Of a DNA stretch of 64,000 bases, positions 43,773-53,235 are shown piece by piece. Below the pieces are notes generated by a model that saw nothing but the letters and a program-made list of their open reading frames with translations, was not told the origin of the DNA and made no database searches. The position numbers were made by a program, and so were the translations under genes. The first letter of the stretch is position 1. The number at the start of each line of letters is the position of its first letter. The DNA comes from Herbaspirillum sp. RV1423 (GTDB lineage: Bacteria > Pseudomonadota > Gammaproteobacteria > Burkholderiales > Burkholderiaceae_D). The stretch spans positions 62,001-126,000 of the forward strand of contig NZ_CBXX010000001.1 in assembly GCF_000577615.1 (NCBI RefSeq), in the 5' to 3' direction.

Positions 43773-45179
43773 TCAGTATGCGTTGCGGTCTTTGAAGACC
43801 ACCAGCACGGTGTACAGAATGATCTTGAAATCCAGCGCCAGCGACCAGTTGCGGATGTAATAGAGATCGTATTCGATGCGGCGCTGCATCTTGTCGAGCG
43901 TATCGGTTTCCCCGCGCAAGCCGTTGATCTGCGCCCAGCCGGTAATGCCAGGCTTGACCTTGTGGCGCAGCATGTAGCCCTTGACCTGCTTGCGATACAG
44001 CTCGTTGTGCTGGACCGCATGCGGACGCGGGCCGACGATGCTCATGGAGCCTTCCAGCACATTGAAAAATTGCGGCAATTCATCCAGCGACGTCTTGCGC
44101 AGGAAGCGTCCGAACGGCGTCACGCGCGCGTCGCCGACCGTCGCCTGCCGGACCTCGCCATTCTGCGGCAAGGGATCGTTGCGCATCGAGCGGAACTTGG
44201 ACACCACGATCTTCTGGCCGCCGACGCCGTATCGCATCTGGCGAAACACGACCGGTCCGGGAGAAGAAAGTTTGACGCCGATGGCGATCGCCAGCAGGAC
44301 CGGACTGAGGATCAGCAAGATCAACAGCGATATGACGACATCGGCAAAACGTTTCAGCAGCCGCGCCACCCCGATGAATGGCGTCTCATAGGCCACCAGC
44401 ACCGGCGTGCCGGCCATCTCGCCGTATTGCATGTGGCCGAGGCCGAACAGCTTGGAATCCGGCACGAAATACACGGACGCCACCGAGTCGTGCAAGGCGT
44501 CCACCACCGGCGCGATATCGCTTGAGCGCGCATGCACCAGGCCGACGAACACCACATCCACCGGATTGCGTTCGATCCAGCCGATGGCGTCCATCAGGCT
44601 GCCCAGGCGCGGCAACTCGGAACCGACGCGCTGCGTTCCCTGGCGGTTGTCGAAAAAACCGACCGGCGTGATGCCAAGCATTTTCGAGGTCTGGAAAGAC
44701 TCCGCCAAACGTTGCGCATCTTCGCTGAAGCCGACGAAAATGGCAGTGCGGAGCTCGCCCTTGGCGGTATACATGCGCAAGGCCCACCAGCGGCACAGCA
44801 GCGAGGTCAGCGTCAGCGTAAAGGGCGTAGCGACTAGCCACATGATCATGACTACACGTGAGAAATCGGCAGCAGTCTTGGTCAGGTAAAGCGACAGCAC
44901 CACAACGAAAAAGGTACCGATCCACAAGCGGACGATGGTGCCGAAACGATGTGTCATCAGCGAAGCGTTGTCCACGGCATAGCGCCGCAAATCGCTGAAC
45001 ACGATGAAACCGGTGACGCCTGCCACTGCGGCGACGAAATTGAAAGTGGCGAATTCCGCCCATTGATACAGCGCGACGCAGATTTCCAGCGTCAGAATGA
45101 TCGCCAGCGCATAAGCTGCACCGATGGCAAGGCCGAGTAAAGTGGTGTGGTGGTTGCGCTTATCGGTATAAAAGCTCAA
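43773..45179 (-). CDS. Undecaprenyl-phosphate sugar-phosphate transferase (WcaJ/EpsB type)
   Basis: 468 aa. Several N-terminal membrane segments, a Rossmann-like CoA-binding-type middle part (TAIFVGFSEDAQRLAESF...), and the C-terminal bacterial sugar transferase domain with KRFADVVISLLILLILSPVLL, KFRSMRND, FLRKTSLDELPQFFNVL and SIVGPRPHAV. It attaches the first sugar phosphate, commonly glucose or galactose, to the undecaprenyl carrier and so starts EPS synthesis. The start overlaps the stop of the next gene upstream by 4 bp. Confidence 0.93.
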   Translation of the reverse strand: MSFYTDKRNHHTTLLGLAIGAAYALAIILTLEICVALYQWAEFATFNFVAAVAGVTGFIVFSDLRRYAVDNASLMTHRFGTIVRLWIGTFFVVVLSLYLTKTAADFSRVVMIMWLVATPFTLTLTSLLCRWWALRMYTAKGELRTAIFVGFSEDAQRLAESFQTSKMLGITPVGFFDNRQGTQRVGSELPRLGSLMDAIGWIERNPVDVVFVGLVHARSSDIAPVVDALHDSVASVYFVPDSKLFGLGHMQYGEMAGTPVLVAYETPFIGVARLLKRFADVVISLLILLILSPVLLAIAIGVKLSSPGPVVFRQMRYGVGGQKIVVSKFRSMRNDPLPQNGEVRQATVGDARVTPFGRFLRKTSLDELPQFFNVLEGSMSIVGPRPHAVQHNELYRKQVKGYMLRHKVKPGITGWAQINGLRGETDTLDKMQRRIEYDLYYIRNWSLALDFKIILYTVLVVFKDRNAY

Positions 45180-45982
45180 TGGCCGCTCCCTGTCCTCTGG
45201 TTGTCATTGATTGTACGCTGCCGTCGCCACTCCCGGCACAGCAAGCCGGCAAACTTCGAACCCTGCACGATATAGCGGCGCCACAGGCGGCGCGGCTCGG
45301 ACGCCAGGCGCCAGCACCATTCGAGTCCGCTCTTCTGCATCCACAGCGGCGCACGCGACTTGAAACCGAGCGCGAATTCCATCGCCGCACCAACGCACAT
45401 CACCACGCCGGCCTGCATCTCGTCCCGGTGTGCAAAAGCCCAGCGTTCCTGTTTGGGCATCCCCAGGCAAACGAACACAATGCCCGGCTTGGCGGCATTG
45501 ACCCTGCGCAGCGCTTCCCGTCCTTCCGCACCGGCGGGATCGAATTGCATTGACGGGCAATACAGCTCAACCGGCAGGCCCGGATACCTGCGGGCAAACG
45601 CTGCTGTCAGCATTGCTTCCTGGCCGGGCATACCGCCGATGACGAATACCGGCAACTTTTGCGCAGCCGCCATCCGCGCCAGTTCGACGAACAAGTCTGA
45701 CCCCGTGACCCTTTCCGGCAACGGCAAATCGGTCATGCGGCTGGCCCAGACCAGCGGCATGCCATCGGCGAAAATGTAATCGGCCTGCACATACAACTGG
45801 CGAAAGCCGGGATCGGCGTCGAGTCTGACCACATGATCGACGTTGGGCGTAACCACAATCGCGGGTGGCCCCTCGCGGCGGACGGCCAGATTCGTCAGTT
45901 GATGCACCGCGCCGTTGAAACTCGTTATGCAAATATCGAGCCCGAACATATGAGACGTGGGAAATGCGGTCTGTTTTTTCAT
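45176..45982 (-). CDS. WecG/TagA/CpsF family glycosyltransferase
   Basis: 268 aa from the ATG with GGAA in front; a TTG four codons earlier is less likely. Family motifs are TPNVDHVVRLDADPGFRQLY, ADGMPLVWASRM, the GSDLF region and FVCLGMPKQERWA. It adds the second sugar (ManNAcA in WecG, ManNAc in TagA) to the lipid-linked first sugar. First gene of the leftward arm; the region in front of it holds the palindrome-rich element 46024-46383. Confidence 0.92.
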   Translation of the reverse strand: MKKQTAFPTSHMFGLDICITSFNGAVHQLTNLAVRREGPPAIVVTPNVDHVVRLDADPGFRQLYVQADYIFADGMPLVWASRMTDLPLPERVTGSDLFVELARMAAAQKLPVFVIGGMPGQEAMLTAAFARRYPGLPVELYCPSMQFDPAGAEGREALRRVNAAKPGIVFVCLGMPKQERWAFAHRDEMQAGVVMCVGAAMEFALGFKSRAPLWMQKSGLEWCWRLASEPRRLWRRYIVQGSKFAGLLCREWRRQRTINDNQRTGSGH

Positions 45983-46023
45983 TCGTTCCGGCAATCAGAA
46001 GTCGAACAAGCGACGAATTTAGT

Positions 46024-46383
46024 TAGAACTCATTTCATAAATAGACGTGAGATACGTTCTTCCCAGAAAGGGCACTTGCAAGGGTGTAGCAGGGATTTCG
46101 CGCAGCATGCTGCGCGCCTGCGTAACGGTCTGCGCTTGCAAGCGCAGATGCGCCATGCAAGGGCGTGACGCGTCGCGTGGCGGTGCCGAATGTGCAATGC
46201 GGCAAGGAGCGCAACGCGGCCAGCGCCCTTTCTGGGAAGAACCCGAAGGGAGCGGCCTGTTTGGGCGAATTGCCGCGTTACGAATCGTGGTCAAGACGTT
46301 CAGTCTTGATCCCGATTCGCGCCTTGCACTTCATCCCAAACAGGGAAAGCTCACACCCATGCCTATTTATGAAATTAGTTCTA
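46024..46383. mobile_element. MITE-like element with terminal inverted repeats and nested palindromes
   Basis: 360 bp bounded by a 21-bp inverted repeat (46024-46044 and 46363-46383, 20 of 21 matching; core CATTTCATAAATAG / CTATTTATGAAAT). Inside are a 17-bp perfect inverted repeat (46057-46073 with 46225-46241), two 18-bp perfect palindromes (46099-46116, 46130-46147) and a nested hairpin (46281-46319). No credible transposase frame is present. Outer flanks carry TTAG and CTAG next to the ends, possibly remnants of a TA-type target. It fills the divergent promoter region between the two arms of the EPS locus. Confidence 0.55.
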
Positions 46384-46570
46384 GTCATATACAATCATTA
46401 TTTTGATATTATTTTGACAATATTACTATATTTGTACCGTTTTTTGACGACGTATTTACATCGATCCTTGATTTGCCTGCATGCTTCAGACAGCATACGC
46501 AAGCATAAGCAAAACGGGCCTCCGCAACAAATCCATTTACTATTGGGAAAATATGCAGAAGGAAGCGCTC

Positions 46571-47506
46571 ATGCAAGATGTCCACAAGCAAACTCTCGAA
46601 GCAGTGGAGGCGCCGCCGGCGGTCAATCCACGCATCGTTCCCCTGGTCATCATTTCGCCGGTGCGCGATGAATCCCAATATCTGCGTCTCACCATGGACT
46701 CCATGGTCGCGCAGACCTGCCGCCCGCTCGAATGGATACTGGTGGACGACGGCTCGACCGACACCACCCCCGACATCGTGCGCGAATACGTTGAAAAATA
46801 TCCCTTCATCCGCCTGCTGCCGCGCCAGGATCGCGGCTTCCGCAAACTGGGCGGCGGCGTGATCGCTGCGTTCAATTTTGGCATGGAACATATCGAGCAC
46901 AAGGATTACCAGTACATCGCCAAGCTCGACGGCGACATGTCGTTCGGTCCGCACTACCTGGAACATATGTTCCGCAAACTTGATGAGGATCCCGGGCTGG
47001 CCGCCGTGTCCGGCAAAGTCTATCGCCATGAGAACGGCCAGTACATTGAAGAGAGCCACATCGACGAGCAGGTGGCCGGTCAGTTCAAGCTCTATCGGCG
47101 CACTGCCTTCGAAGACATAGGCGGCTTCGTCCAGCATCTGTCGTGGGACGGCATCGACGTCCACACAGCATGGATGAAAGGCTGGAAGACCTTTTGCTAC
47201 TACGATCCGCAAGCCTGGTTGTGGCACCACCGCATCATGGGCTCGTCCGACAAGCACATCTATGAAGGCCGGCTGCGCTGGGGACGCGGCAACTGGTACA
47301 TGGGCTACCATCCGTTGTACGCCATCGCCACCGGCATCAACCGCATGCGCGAAAAACCAGTGATCATCGGTGGCCTGCTGATGATCTTCAGCTATTTCTG
47401 GTCCGGACTGCGCGGCCTGCCCCGTTATGAAAACCTCGAATTCCGACGCTATCTGCGCCAGTGGCAAATGGCGCGGCTGAAGAATTTCATTGTCGGCAAA
47501 AAATAA
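46571..47506 (+). CDS. Family 2 glycosyltransferase
   Basis: 311 aa from the Met at 46571, which has AAGGA about 8 nt upstream; an ATG at 46553 is the alternative. GT-A signatures: LVIISPVRDESQYLRLTMDSMVAQ, EWILVDDGSTDTTPDIV and the DxD-type KLDGDMSFGPHYL. A hydrophobic stretch (IIGGLLMIFSYFWSGL) near the C-terminus may contact the membrane. It should add a sugar to the EPS repeat unit. The oxidoreductase fusion gene follows 18 bp later. Confidence 0.88.
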   Translation: MQDVHKQTLEAVEAPPAVNPRIVPLVIISPVRDESQYLRLTMDSMVAQTCRPLEWILVDDGSTDTTPDIVREYVEKYPFIRLLPRQDRGFRKLGGGVIAAFNFGMEHIEHKDYQYIAKLDGDMSFGPHYLEHMFRKLDEDPGLAAVSGKVYRHENGQYIEESHIDEQVAGQFKLYRRTAFEDIGGFVQHLSWDGIDVHTAWMKGWKTFCYYDPQAWLWHHRIMGSSDKHIYEGRLRWGRGNWYMGYHPLYAIATGINRMREKPVIIGGLLMIFSYFWSGLRGLPRYENLEFRRYLRQWQMARLKNFIVGKK

Positions 47507-47524
47507 ATTTACACTCGGAACGCC

Positions 47525-50002
47525 ATGCCAATACTGACAGTGCTGCCGGCCAATCAAACGTTTGACCTCTGCATCGTCGGCACCGGTCCGGTCGGGCTTG
47601 CGCTGGCGATGGAAGCCGCGGCGCACGGGCTGCAAGTGCTGATGCTGGAATCCGGCAGTGCCGAATGCAATCCGGCAACGCAGGAGTGGTCGCGCGCCGC
47701 CATCCTCGATGAAAAAACCCATGCGCCCATGGAGCTGGCTTCGAATCGCGCCCTGGGCGGCAGTTCCTGGCTGTGGGGCGGGCGCTGCGTGCCGTTCGAG
47801 GCGATCGATTTTGAAGCGCGCAACTACGTGCCGCACTCCGGCTGGCCGTTCACGCTGGAAGAAGTCCTGCCCTGGTACGGCAAAGCCGCCGACTACCTCG
47901 ACTGCGGCAACGAACAGTTCCGCAAGGCGCCGCTGCGCTGGCCGGAGATGGACGACATCGAACTGTCGCAACTGGAGCGCTGGACGCGCCAGCCCAAACT
48001 CGCGCCGCGCCTGGGACCGCGCGCACTGGCCTCGCCCGGCATCCACATCCTGTTCAACGCCACCGTCACCAGCATCGCCTTCGCGGACGATGAACGCAGC
48101 GTCAAATTCCTGCAGGCCCATCACAAGAAATCCGTGGTCGCCGTGCATGCGCGGCACTACGTGCTGGCGGGCGGCGGAATGGAAACCACGCGCCTGCTGC
48201 TGTCGGCGCAGCAAGGATATCCGGCATTGTTCGGCGGCATCGGCGGGCCGCTCGGACGCTATTACATGGGCCACATTTTCGGCAGCATCGCGAACATCGT
48301 GCTGACGCGGCCGGACGATTTTTCCGATCTCGATTTTTTCACCGACGACAGCGGGACGTATGTCCGGCGCCGCTTCACCCTGACCGCAGCGGCGCAGCGC
48401 CGGGACCACGTATTCAATACTTCGTTCTTCGCGGACAATCCACCGTTCCATGACGAACGTCATCGCAATCCGACGTTGTCGCTGGTCTTCCTCGGCTTGT
48501 CGTTTCCCGCAATCGGACGGCGCATGATTTCGGAAGCGATCCGTCTGCGCCATCTGGGTCCGCCGCCTCATCGTTACGGCGCACATTTTCTGAATATCCT
48601 GCGCCGCCCCTGGCAAGCGGTCACCGACGTTGTCGCGATACTGCGCCTGCGTTATTTCTCCGCGGTGCGCAAGCCGGGTTTCGTGCTGCGCAACCAGGGC
48701 GGCGCTTATGCGCTGAACTATCACGCCGAGCAGATTCCGAATCCGGAAAGCCGCGTCACGTTGAATCAGGAATGCGATGCACATGGCGTGCCGCGCCTGA
48801 CCATCGATTTCCGTTACCTGAGGGCCGATGCCGAGTCGGTGCTGAAAGCACACGAGATTCTGGATCGGGGGCTGCGCGCTGCCGGCAAAGGAAAAGTCGA
48901 ATATCACCGCCCTCTCGGGCAGCGCATCGGCCATGTCATGGAACAGGCGACGGACGGATTCCATCAGGTCGGCACAACGCGCATGCATGACGATCCGCAA
49001 TTGGGTGTGGTCGACCGACATTGCCAAGTGCATGGCGTGGCCAATCTGCATATCGCGTCGAGCAGCGTTTTTCCCACCACCGGCGAGGCCAATCCGACCT
49101 TCCTCGCGGTTGCGCTGGCAGCGCGTCTGGCGGCGCGATTATCCGACCGGCTTGCCGGTCCTCTTGCCGAACAACCGCCCATCCCCTCCCAACCAGGAAC
49201 TCCACGCATGCATTCCATCCGCATTCCCGGCACTGCGTTCGACGTCAGCCGCCTGTCTTTCGGCACCGCCAGCCTGCACCACCTGTTCAAGGAATCGCAA
49301 CGGCAAGCCTTGTTGACGGCGGCGCTGGATGCCGGCTTCACGCATTTCGACACCTCGCCCTATTACGGTTTCGGACTCGCCGAACAATCGCTGGGCGAGT
49401 TGCCGGCAAGCGCACTGCAGCACATCACCATCGCCAGCAAAGTCGGCCTGTACGGCCCCGACGGCGCCGGTCCTGGGGTGCCTGAACTCCTGCTGCGCAA
49501 GATCGCCGGCAAGGCGCTGCCGTTCCTCAACAAACCGGTGGCCGACTGGACCATCGCACGCGCGCAAAAAAGTCTGGAAGGCAGTCTGCGCCGTCTGCGC
49601 CGCGACTGGCTGGATATTCTGTTTTTGCATGAACCGGCGCAGGCGCTGATTGCCACCGACGAGTGGCAGCGCTGGCTCGAATCCCTGGTGCAGTCCGGCA
49701 AAATCCGGCATTTCGGCATTGCCGGCGAAGCGCCGCTGATTGCGGCGATGCTGGAAGCCAGTCCGTCGCTGGCGCAAGTAGTGCAGGTGCGCGACAGTCT
49801 CGACAAACGCCAGGCCGACGTGCTTGCCAGGCATCAGCGCGCGCTGCAATTCACCTACGGCTATCTGGCCAGCGGCACGCAGCCGGAAACGGATGCCGCT
49901 GCCGTCTTGCGTCAGGCATTGCAACGCAACGCCACCGGCTCCATCCTGGTCTCGACCCGGCGTGTGGAGCGCGTGGCGGCGCTGGCGCGCGCCGTGCAAT
50001 AG
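47525..50002 (+). CDS. Fusion of GMC-type oxidoreductase and aldo/keto reductase
   Basis: 825 aa in one frame. Residues 1-545 are an FAD-dependent GMC-type oxidoreductase: dinucleotide fold FDLCIVGTGPVGLALAMEA, GGSSWLWGGRC, and the C-terminal HQVGTTRMHDD and SSSVFPTTGEANPTFLAVALA. Residues 562-825 are a short aldo/keto reductase with the complete catalytic tetrad Asp609, Tyr614 (FDTSPYYGFG), Lys639 (IASKVG) and His702 (LFLHEP). A Pro-rich linker joins them. Met562 (49208) has AGGAA upstream, so the reductase might also be translated alone. Within the EPS locus it may oxidise and reduce a sugar nucleotide or lipid-linked sugar. Confidence 0.82.
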   Translation: MPILTVLPANQTFDLCIVGTGPVGLALAMEAAAHGLQVLMLESGSAECNPATQEWSRAAILDEKTHAPMELASNRALGGSSWLWGGRCVPFEAIDFEARNYVPHSGWPFTLEEVLPWYGKAADYLDCGNEQFRKAPLRWPEMDDIELSQLERWTRQPKLAPRLGPRALASPGIHILFNATVTSIAFADDERSVKFLQAHHKKSVVAVHARHYVLAGGGMETTRLLLSAQQGYPALFGGIGGPLGRYYMGHIFGSIANIVLTRPDDFSDLDFFTDDSGTYVRRRFTLTAAAQRRDHVFNTSFFADNPPFHDERHRNPTLSLVFLGLSFPAIGRRMISEAIRLRHLGPPPHRYGAHFLNILRRPWQAVTDVVAILRLRYFSAVRKPGFVLRNQGGAYALNYHAEQIPNPESRVTLNQECDAHGVPRLTIDFRYLRADAESVLKAHEILDRGLRAAGKGKVEYHRPLGQRIGHVMEQATDGFHQVGTTRMHDDPQLGVVDRHCQVHGVANLHIASSSVFPTTGEANPTFLAVALAARLAARLSDRLAGPLAEQPPIPSQPGTPRMHSIRIPGTAFDVSRLSFGTASLHHLFKESQRQALLTAALDAGFTHFDTSPYYGFGLAEQSLGELPASALQHITIASKVGLYGPDGAGPGVPELLLRKIAGKALPFLNKPVADWTIARAQKSLEGSLRRLRRDWLDILFLHEPAQALIATDEWQRWLESLVQSGKIRHFGIAGEAPLIAAMLEASPSLAQVVQVRDSLDKRQADVLARHQRALQFTYGYLASGTQPETDAAAVLRQALQRNATGSILVSTRRVERVAALARAVQ

Positions 50003-50009
50003 CAGCGCG

Positions 50010-50552
50010 TCAGCGATCGATTTTCAATACCAGATAACAGGCATTGCCGTCATAGCTGGCGATTTTTTTCGCCAGCGCGGCGTCGGCATTCCCATACGGC
50101 GAGAAGCCGCGCCGTTGCCAGTAAGCAGCGGAATCATTGACCGCGATCAGTGCCGCATGACTATACCCGCTGCTCAGCGCCTGCTGTCGGATCAGTTCCA
50201 CCAATGCACCGCCCAGGCCGGACTGGCGCGCCGCTTCGGTCAACGCCACATCATGCAGGTACAGGCAATCCGCGTGCACCGGCAAGCGATGCAACAGCGA
50301 ATTCAAGGCCGGCGGCTGACCGAGGACTGCCGGGTGCATGATGGCATAACCGCGGGCATGGCCTCGCGCGCCGTCATCATGGCCGACGGCAATCCAGCAT
50401 CCCTGTTCGAATAAGCGCAGGCGCTCGGCAAACACCTCGGGCGATTCCGGATAATCGGGGTGCACCAGCCCGGCAATCGCCACGACGGCGGAAAGATCGC
50501 TTTCCTGCATCGGTCGCCACGCCATGCTGCTTGTCACTTCATCGTTTTTCAT
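50010..50552 (-). CDS. GNAT family N-acetyltransferase
   Basis: 180 aa from the ATG at 50552 (a TTG at 50561 is an alternative). Acetyl-CoA-binding GNAT pattern: LHDVALTEAARQSGLGGALVELIRQQA (motif A, Q/RxxGxG/A variant QSGLGG) and the VNDSAAYWQRRGFSPYG motif B. Substrate unknown. Convergent with the fusion gene (7 bp apart) and divergent from the chemotaxis receptor. Confidence 0.85.
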   Translation of the reverse strand: MKNDEVTSSMAWRPMQESDLSAVVAIAGLVHPDYPESPEVFAERLRLFEQGCWIAVGHDDGARGHARGYAIMHPAVLGQPPALNSLLHRLPVHADCLYLHDVALTEAARQSGLGGALVELIRQQALSSGYSHAALIAVNDSAAYWQRRGFSPYGNADAALAKKIASYDGNACYLVLKIDR

Positions 50553-50660
50553 CTTCGACAACTTTTCCTGTCTTTTCAGGCGACGTTCGCGCCAAGTTCA
50601 CAAACCGGTCATATTCTTTGCACATACTGCACGGCACCTTGCATGAGCAAAAGGATTTCC

Positions 50661-52751
50661 ATGAACGCCGTACTCTTGCCTGCCACCAGATTGATGGAGC
50701 AGCTCCGGCTGCTGCCGAAGTTCCTGCTCGTGACGCTCATGTTCATGCTGCCCTTGTTGCTGGTGACCGGATTATTGTTCAACGAACTGGAAAAGTCGAT
50801 TGCTCTCACCAAGGCAGAGCAAACCGGCCTGCGCCTGGTGGCCAAAGCCGAAGATCTCAATCTGCTCCTGCAACAGCATCGCGCCGTGCGCCATATGGCG
50901 TTGGGCGGCAACGCCAAGGTCCAGCCGCAAACGGCGCAAATCCAAAACGCCATTGCCCGGTCGCTGGCCGATCTTGAGCGCGACGGTTCGCGCTTCAGCA
51001 AACTCGGGCTGAGCGACGCGCTGGCCGGCATCAAGAAAGACTGGACTGCGCTGGCCGCAAAGAACGACATCCAGGCCAAAGAAAGCTACGCGGCACATTC
51101 GACCCTGATCGCGCAACTGCAAAAGTTTAAAACCGGGATTGCCGACCGCACCAACCTGCGTCTCGATCCTGAAACCAACACGCATTACCTGGCCCTGACC
51201 TTGCTGGACAACATCCCGGCGCTCAATGAAAACCTGCTGACGATTTCCGGCCGTGGCGCGTCGTATATCGACACCGGCCTGCTGGAAGCCAACGAAGACG
51301 TGATGCTGGCCTCGACCGTGACCATGGGGCGTTTCGCGCTGACGCAATTGTCGGGCAAGCTCGATGCGCTGTTCTACGACACACCGCAATGGAAGACGCA
51401 ACTAAGCCAGCAACTGGCGGCCTTGCCGGCGACGTCGGCATTCTTCGACCGGGCCACCGACGAAGTCCTGAAGTCGCTCGAACAGACTTCCGGCGAGCAG
51501 TTCTTCGCCGCCGGTCAGCAATCGGTGCAACGCCTGCAAGCACTGTCGAACGCGGCAACGCAATTGCTCAATGCCGAACTCGGCGAACGCATAGACCATT
51601 ACAGCCTGCGCCGCAACGTGATCATGGCGGCAGTGCTGGCGGTGCTGACAATTGCGGCCTATCTGCTGGCCGGTTTCTATCTTTCGTTCAAGGTGGAGAT
51701 CAACTTCCTGGGCCGCGCGGTGGAGAGTACGGCCGCCGGCGACTTGCGCCACCATAGCGTGTCGCACGGCAAGGATGAAATTTCGCAGTTGGTCGGTTCC
51801 TTCAGCGGCATGAACGCCAGCCTGGCGCAATTGATCGCCGATGTGCGCAGCAGCGCCAAGATCATCGCGGTGGCTTCGCGCGAAATTGCGCACGGCAACG
51901 GCGACCTGTCCAACCGCACGGAGTCGCAAGCCTCCCGCCTGCAAGAGACTGCTTCATCGATGGAAGATCTGACCGTCACCGTGAGAAAGAACGCCCTGAG
52001 CGCCGAACAGGCCAATGAGCTGGCAGCGTCGGCATCCCGCTTCGCGGTCAAAGGCGGTGAAGTCGTCGGCAATGTGGTCCAGACCATGGAATCGATCAGG
52101 CAAAGTTCCGACAAGATCGTCGACATTATCGGCGTGATCGACAGCATCGCCTTCCAGACCAATATCCTGGCGCTCAATGCCGCAGTCGAAGCGGCACGCG
52201 CCGGCGAACAGGGCCGCGGCTTTGCCGTGGTGGCGACCGAAGTGCGCGCGCTGGCGCAACGCTCGGCCAGCGCGGCCAAAGAGATCAAGCAACTGATCGG
52301 CGACTCGGTCGGCAAGGTCGAAACCGGCGGTAAGCAAGTACAGGAAGCAGGCGACACCATGAAACAGATCGTCCGCGCGATCCGGCAAGTGGCCGAGATC
52401 GTCGGCGGCATCACCGCCGCCAGCCACAAGCAAAGCGCCGGCATTGCCGAAGTCAACAATGCCGTCTCGGAAATCGATTCGATCACGCAGCAAAATGCCG
52501 CGCTGGTGGAACAAGCGGCGGCCGCCGCCGAAAGCTTGCAGGAACAGGCCGACTCGCTGGCGCGTGCGGTCAGCGTGTTCAAACTGGAGCATGCCGGAGA
52601 AGAAACCGGCTCCGCCCTCCTGCCGGCCGCTGCTCACGGGACGCCTCGCTTTGCGCTGCCGCACCGGCAAGATAATCTGCCGCCGTCCACATTGTCCAAT
52701 CTTGCACGGACTTCCTCCCCCGGCAAGGGAATGGAAAGACAAGCTGCCTGA
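50661..52751 (+). CDS. Methyl-accepting chemotaxis protein
   Basis: 696 aa; the chosen ATG has AAGGA 6 nt upstream. First membrane segment about residues 19-39 (FLLVTLMFMLPLLLVTGLLF), a helical periplasmic domain of about 280 residues, second segment near 318-340 (VIMAAVLAVLTIAAYLLAGFYL), a HAMP domain, then the cytoplasmic signalling coiled coil with the tip IGVIDSIAFQTNILALNAAVEAARAGEQGRGFAVVATEVR, the universal receptor hairpin. No NWETF-like CheR tether is seen at the C-terminus. The ligand is unknown. Chemotaxis genes are not adjacent. Confidence 0.92.
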   Translation: MNAVLLPATRLMEQLRLLPKFLLVTLMFMLPLLLVTGLLFNELEKSIALTKAEQTGLRLVAKAEDLNLLLQQHRAVRHMALGGNAKVQPQTAQIQNAIARSLADLERDGSRFSKLGLSDALAGIKKDWTALAAKNDIQAKESYAAHSTLIAQLQKFKTGIADRTNLRLDPETNTHYLALTLLDNIPALNENLLTISGRGASYIDTGLLEANEDVMLASTVTMGRFALTQLSGKLDALFYDTPQWKTQLSQQLAALPATSAFFDRATDEVLKSLEQTSGEQFFAAGQQSVQRLQALSNAATQLLNAELGERIDHYSLRRNVIMAAVLAVLTIAAYLLAGFYLSFKVEINFLGRAVESTAAGDLRHHSVSHGKDEISQLVGSFSGMNASLAQLIADVRSSAKIIAVASREIAHGNGDLSNRTESQASRLQETASSMEDLTVTVRKNALSAEQANELAASASRFAVKGGEVVGNVVQTMESIRQSSDKIVDIIGVIDSIAFQTNILALNAAVEAARAGEQGRGFAVVATEVRALAQRSASAAKEIKQLIGDSVGKVETGGKQVQEAGDTMKQIVRAIRQVAEIVGGITAASHKQSAGIAEVNNAVSEIDSITQQNAALVEQAAAAAESLQEQADSLARAVSVFKLEHAGEETGSALLPAAAHGTPRFALPHRQDNLPPSTLSNLARTSSPGKGMERQAA

Positions 52752-52818
52752 TGCCGCGCAACTCTCGGTGTCCGAATACGGGGAGCGGATGCAAAAAAAG
52801 CTGCCAAGGCGGTAATAG

Positions 52819-53169
52819 GTAATACCGTTCGGTTAAGCCCATTTTCCCAGCCGTCGTCCCAGCACGCTGGGCCCCAGTGACATGACGACGTCCGATACGA
52901 CGCTGGGTCCTGACTTTCATCAGGACGACGGTTGTGATGGACTGACGATGCGATAAAGAGTTTTTTGAACTTAACTGAACAGCATTAGCCGATGACGGGC
53001 AAATGCCATTCAGTGAAGCCTGTTTTCCCGGCCGTCGTCCCAGCGCGCCGGGAGCCAGTGACGTGACGACATCCGCCGCGACGCTGGGTCCTGACTTTCG
53101 TCAGGACGACGGTTGTGATGGACTGACGATGCGATAAAGAGTTTTTTGAACTTAACTGAACGGTATTAC
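52819..53169. repeat. Tandem pair of 170-bp inverted-repeat-bounded elements
   Basis: Two units of equal length (52819-52988 and 53000-53169) lie 11 bp apart and are about 90 percent identical over the 132-bp interior; the right 70 bp are nearly identical. Each is bounded by a degenerate 19-bp inverted repeat; the outermost ends of the pair (GTAATACCGTTCGGTTAAG and the complement of 53151-53169) match at 18 of 19. Interiors contain CCGTCGTCC...GGACGACGG and GTCCTGA...TCAGGAC dyads. No coding frame. It separates the chemotaxis receptor gene from the end of the translation operon. Confidence 0.7.
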
Positions 53170-53235
53170 TGAATGGTATTACTGCCTTGGCAGCTTTTTA
53201 TTCTTCGTCCGCTCTTCCGGTACCGTCCGGACGGA

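Noticed and set aside
46019-46406. Open frames on both strands inside the palindromic element, possible transposase remnants
   Set aside because: Translations are Cys/Arg/Pro-rich with no transposase motif; they follow from the repeated palindromes.
49208-50002. Aldo/keto reductase as a separate gene
   Set aside because: A possible internal start exists, but the frame is continuous with the GMC domain and has no stop between them, so it is listed as one fusion with the alternative noted.
52819-53169. Tandem repeats considered as a CRISPR array or plasmid iterons
   Set aside because: There are only two 170-bp units with inverted ends, no short repeats with unique spacers, and no cas or rep genes.
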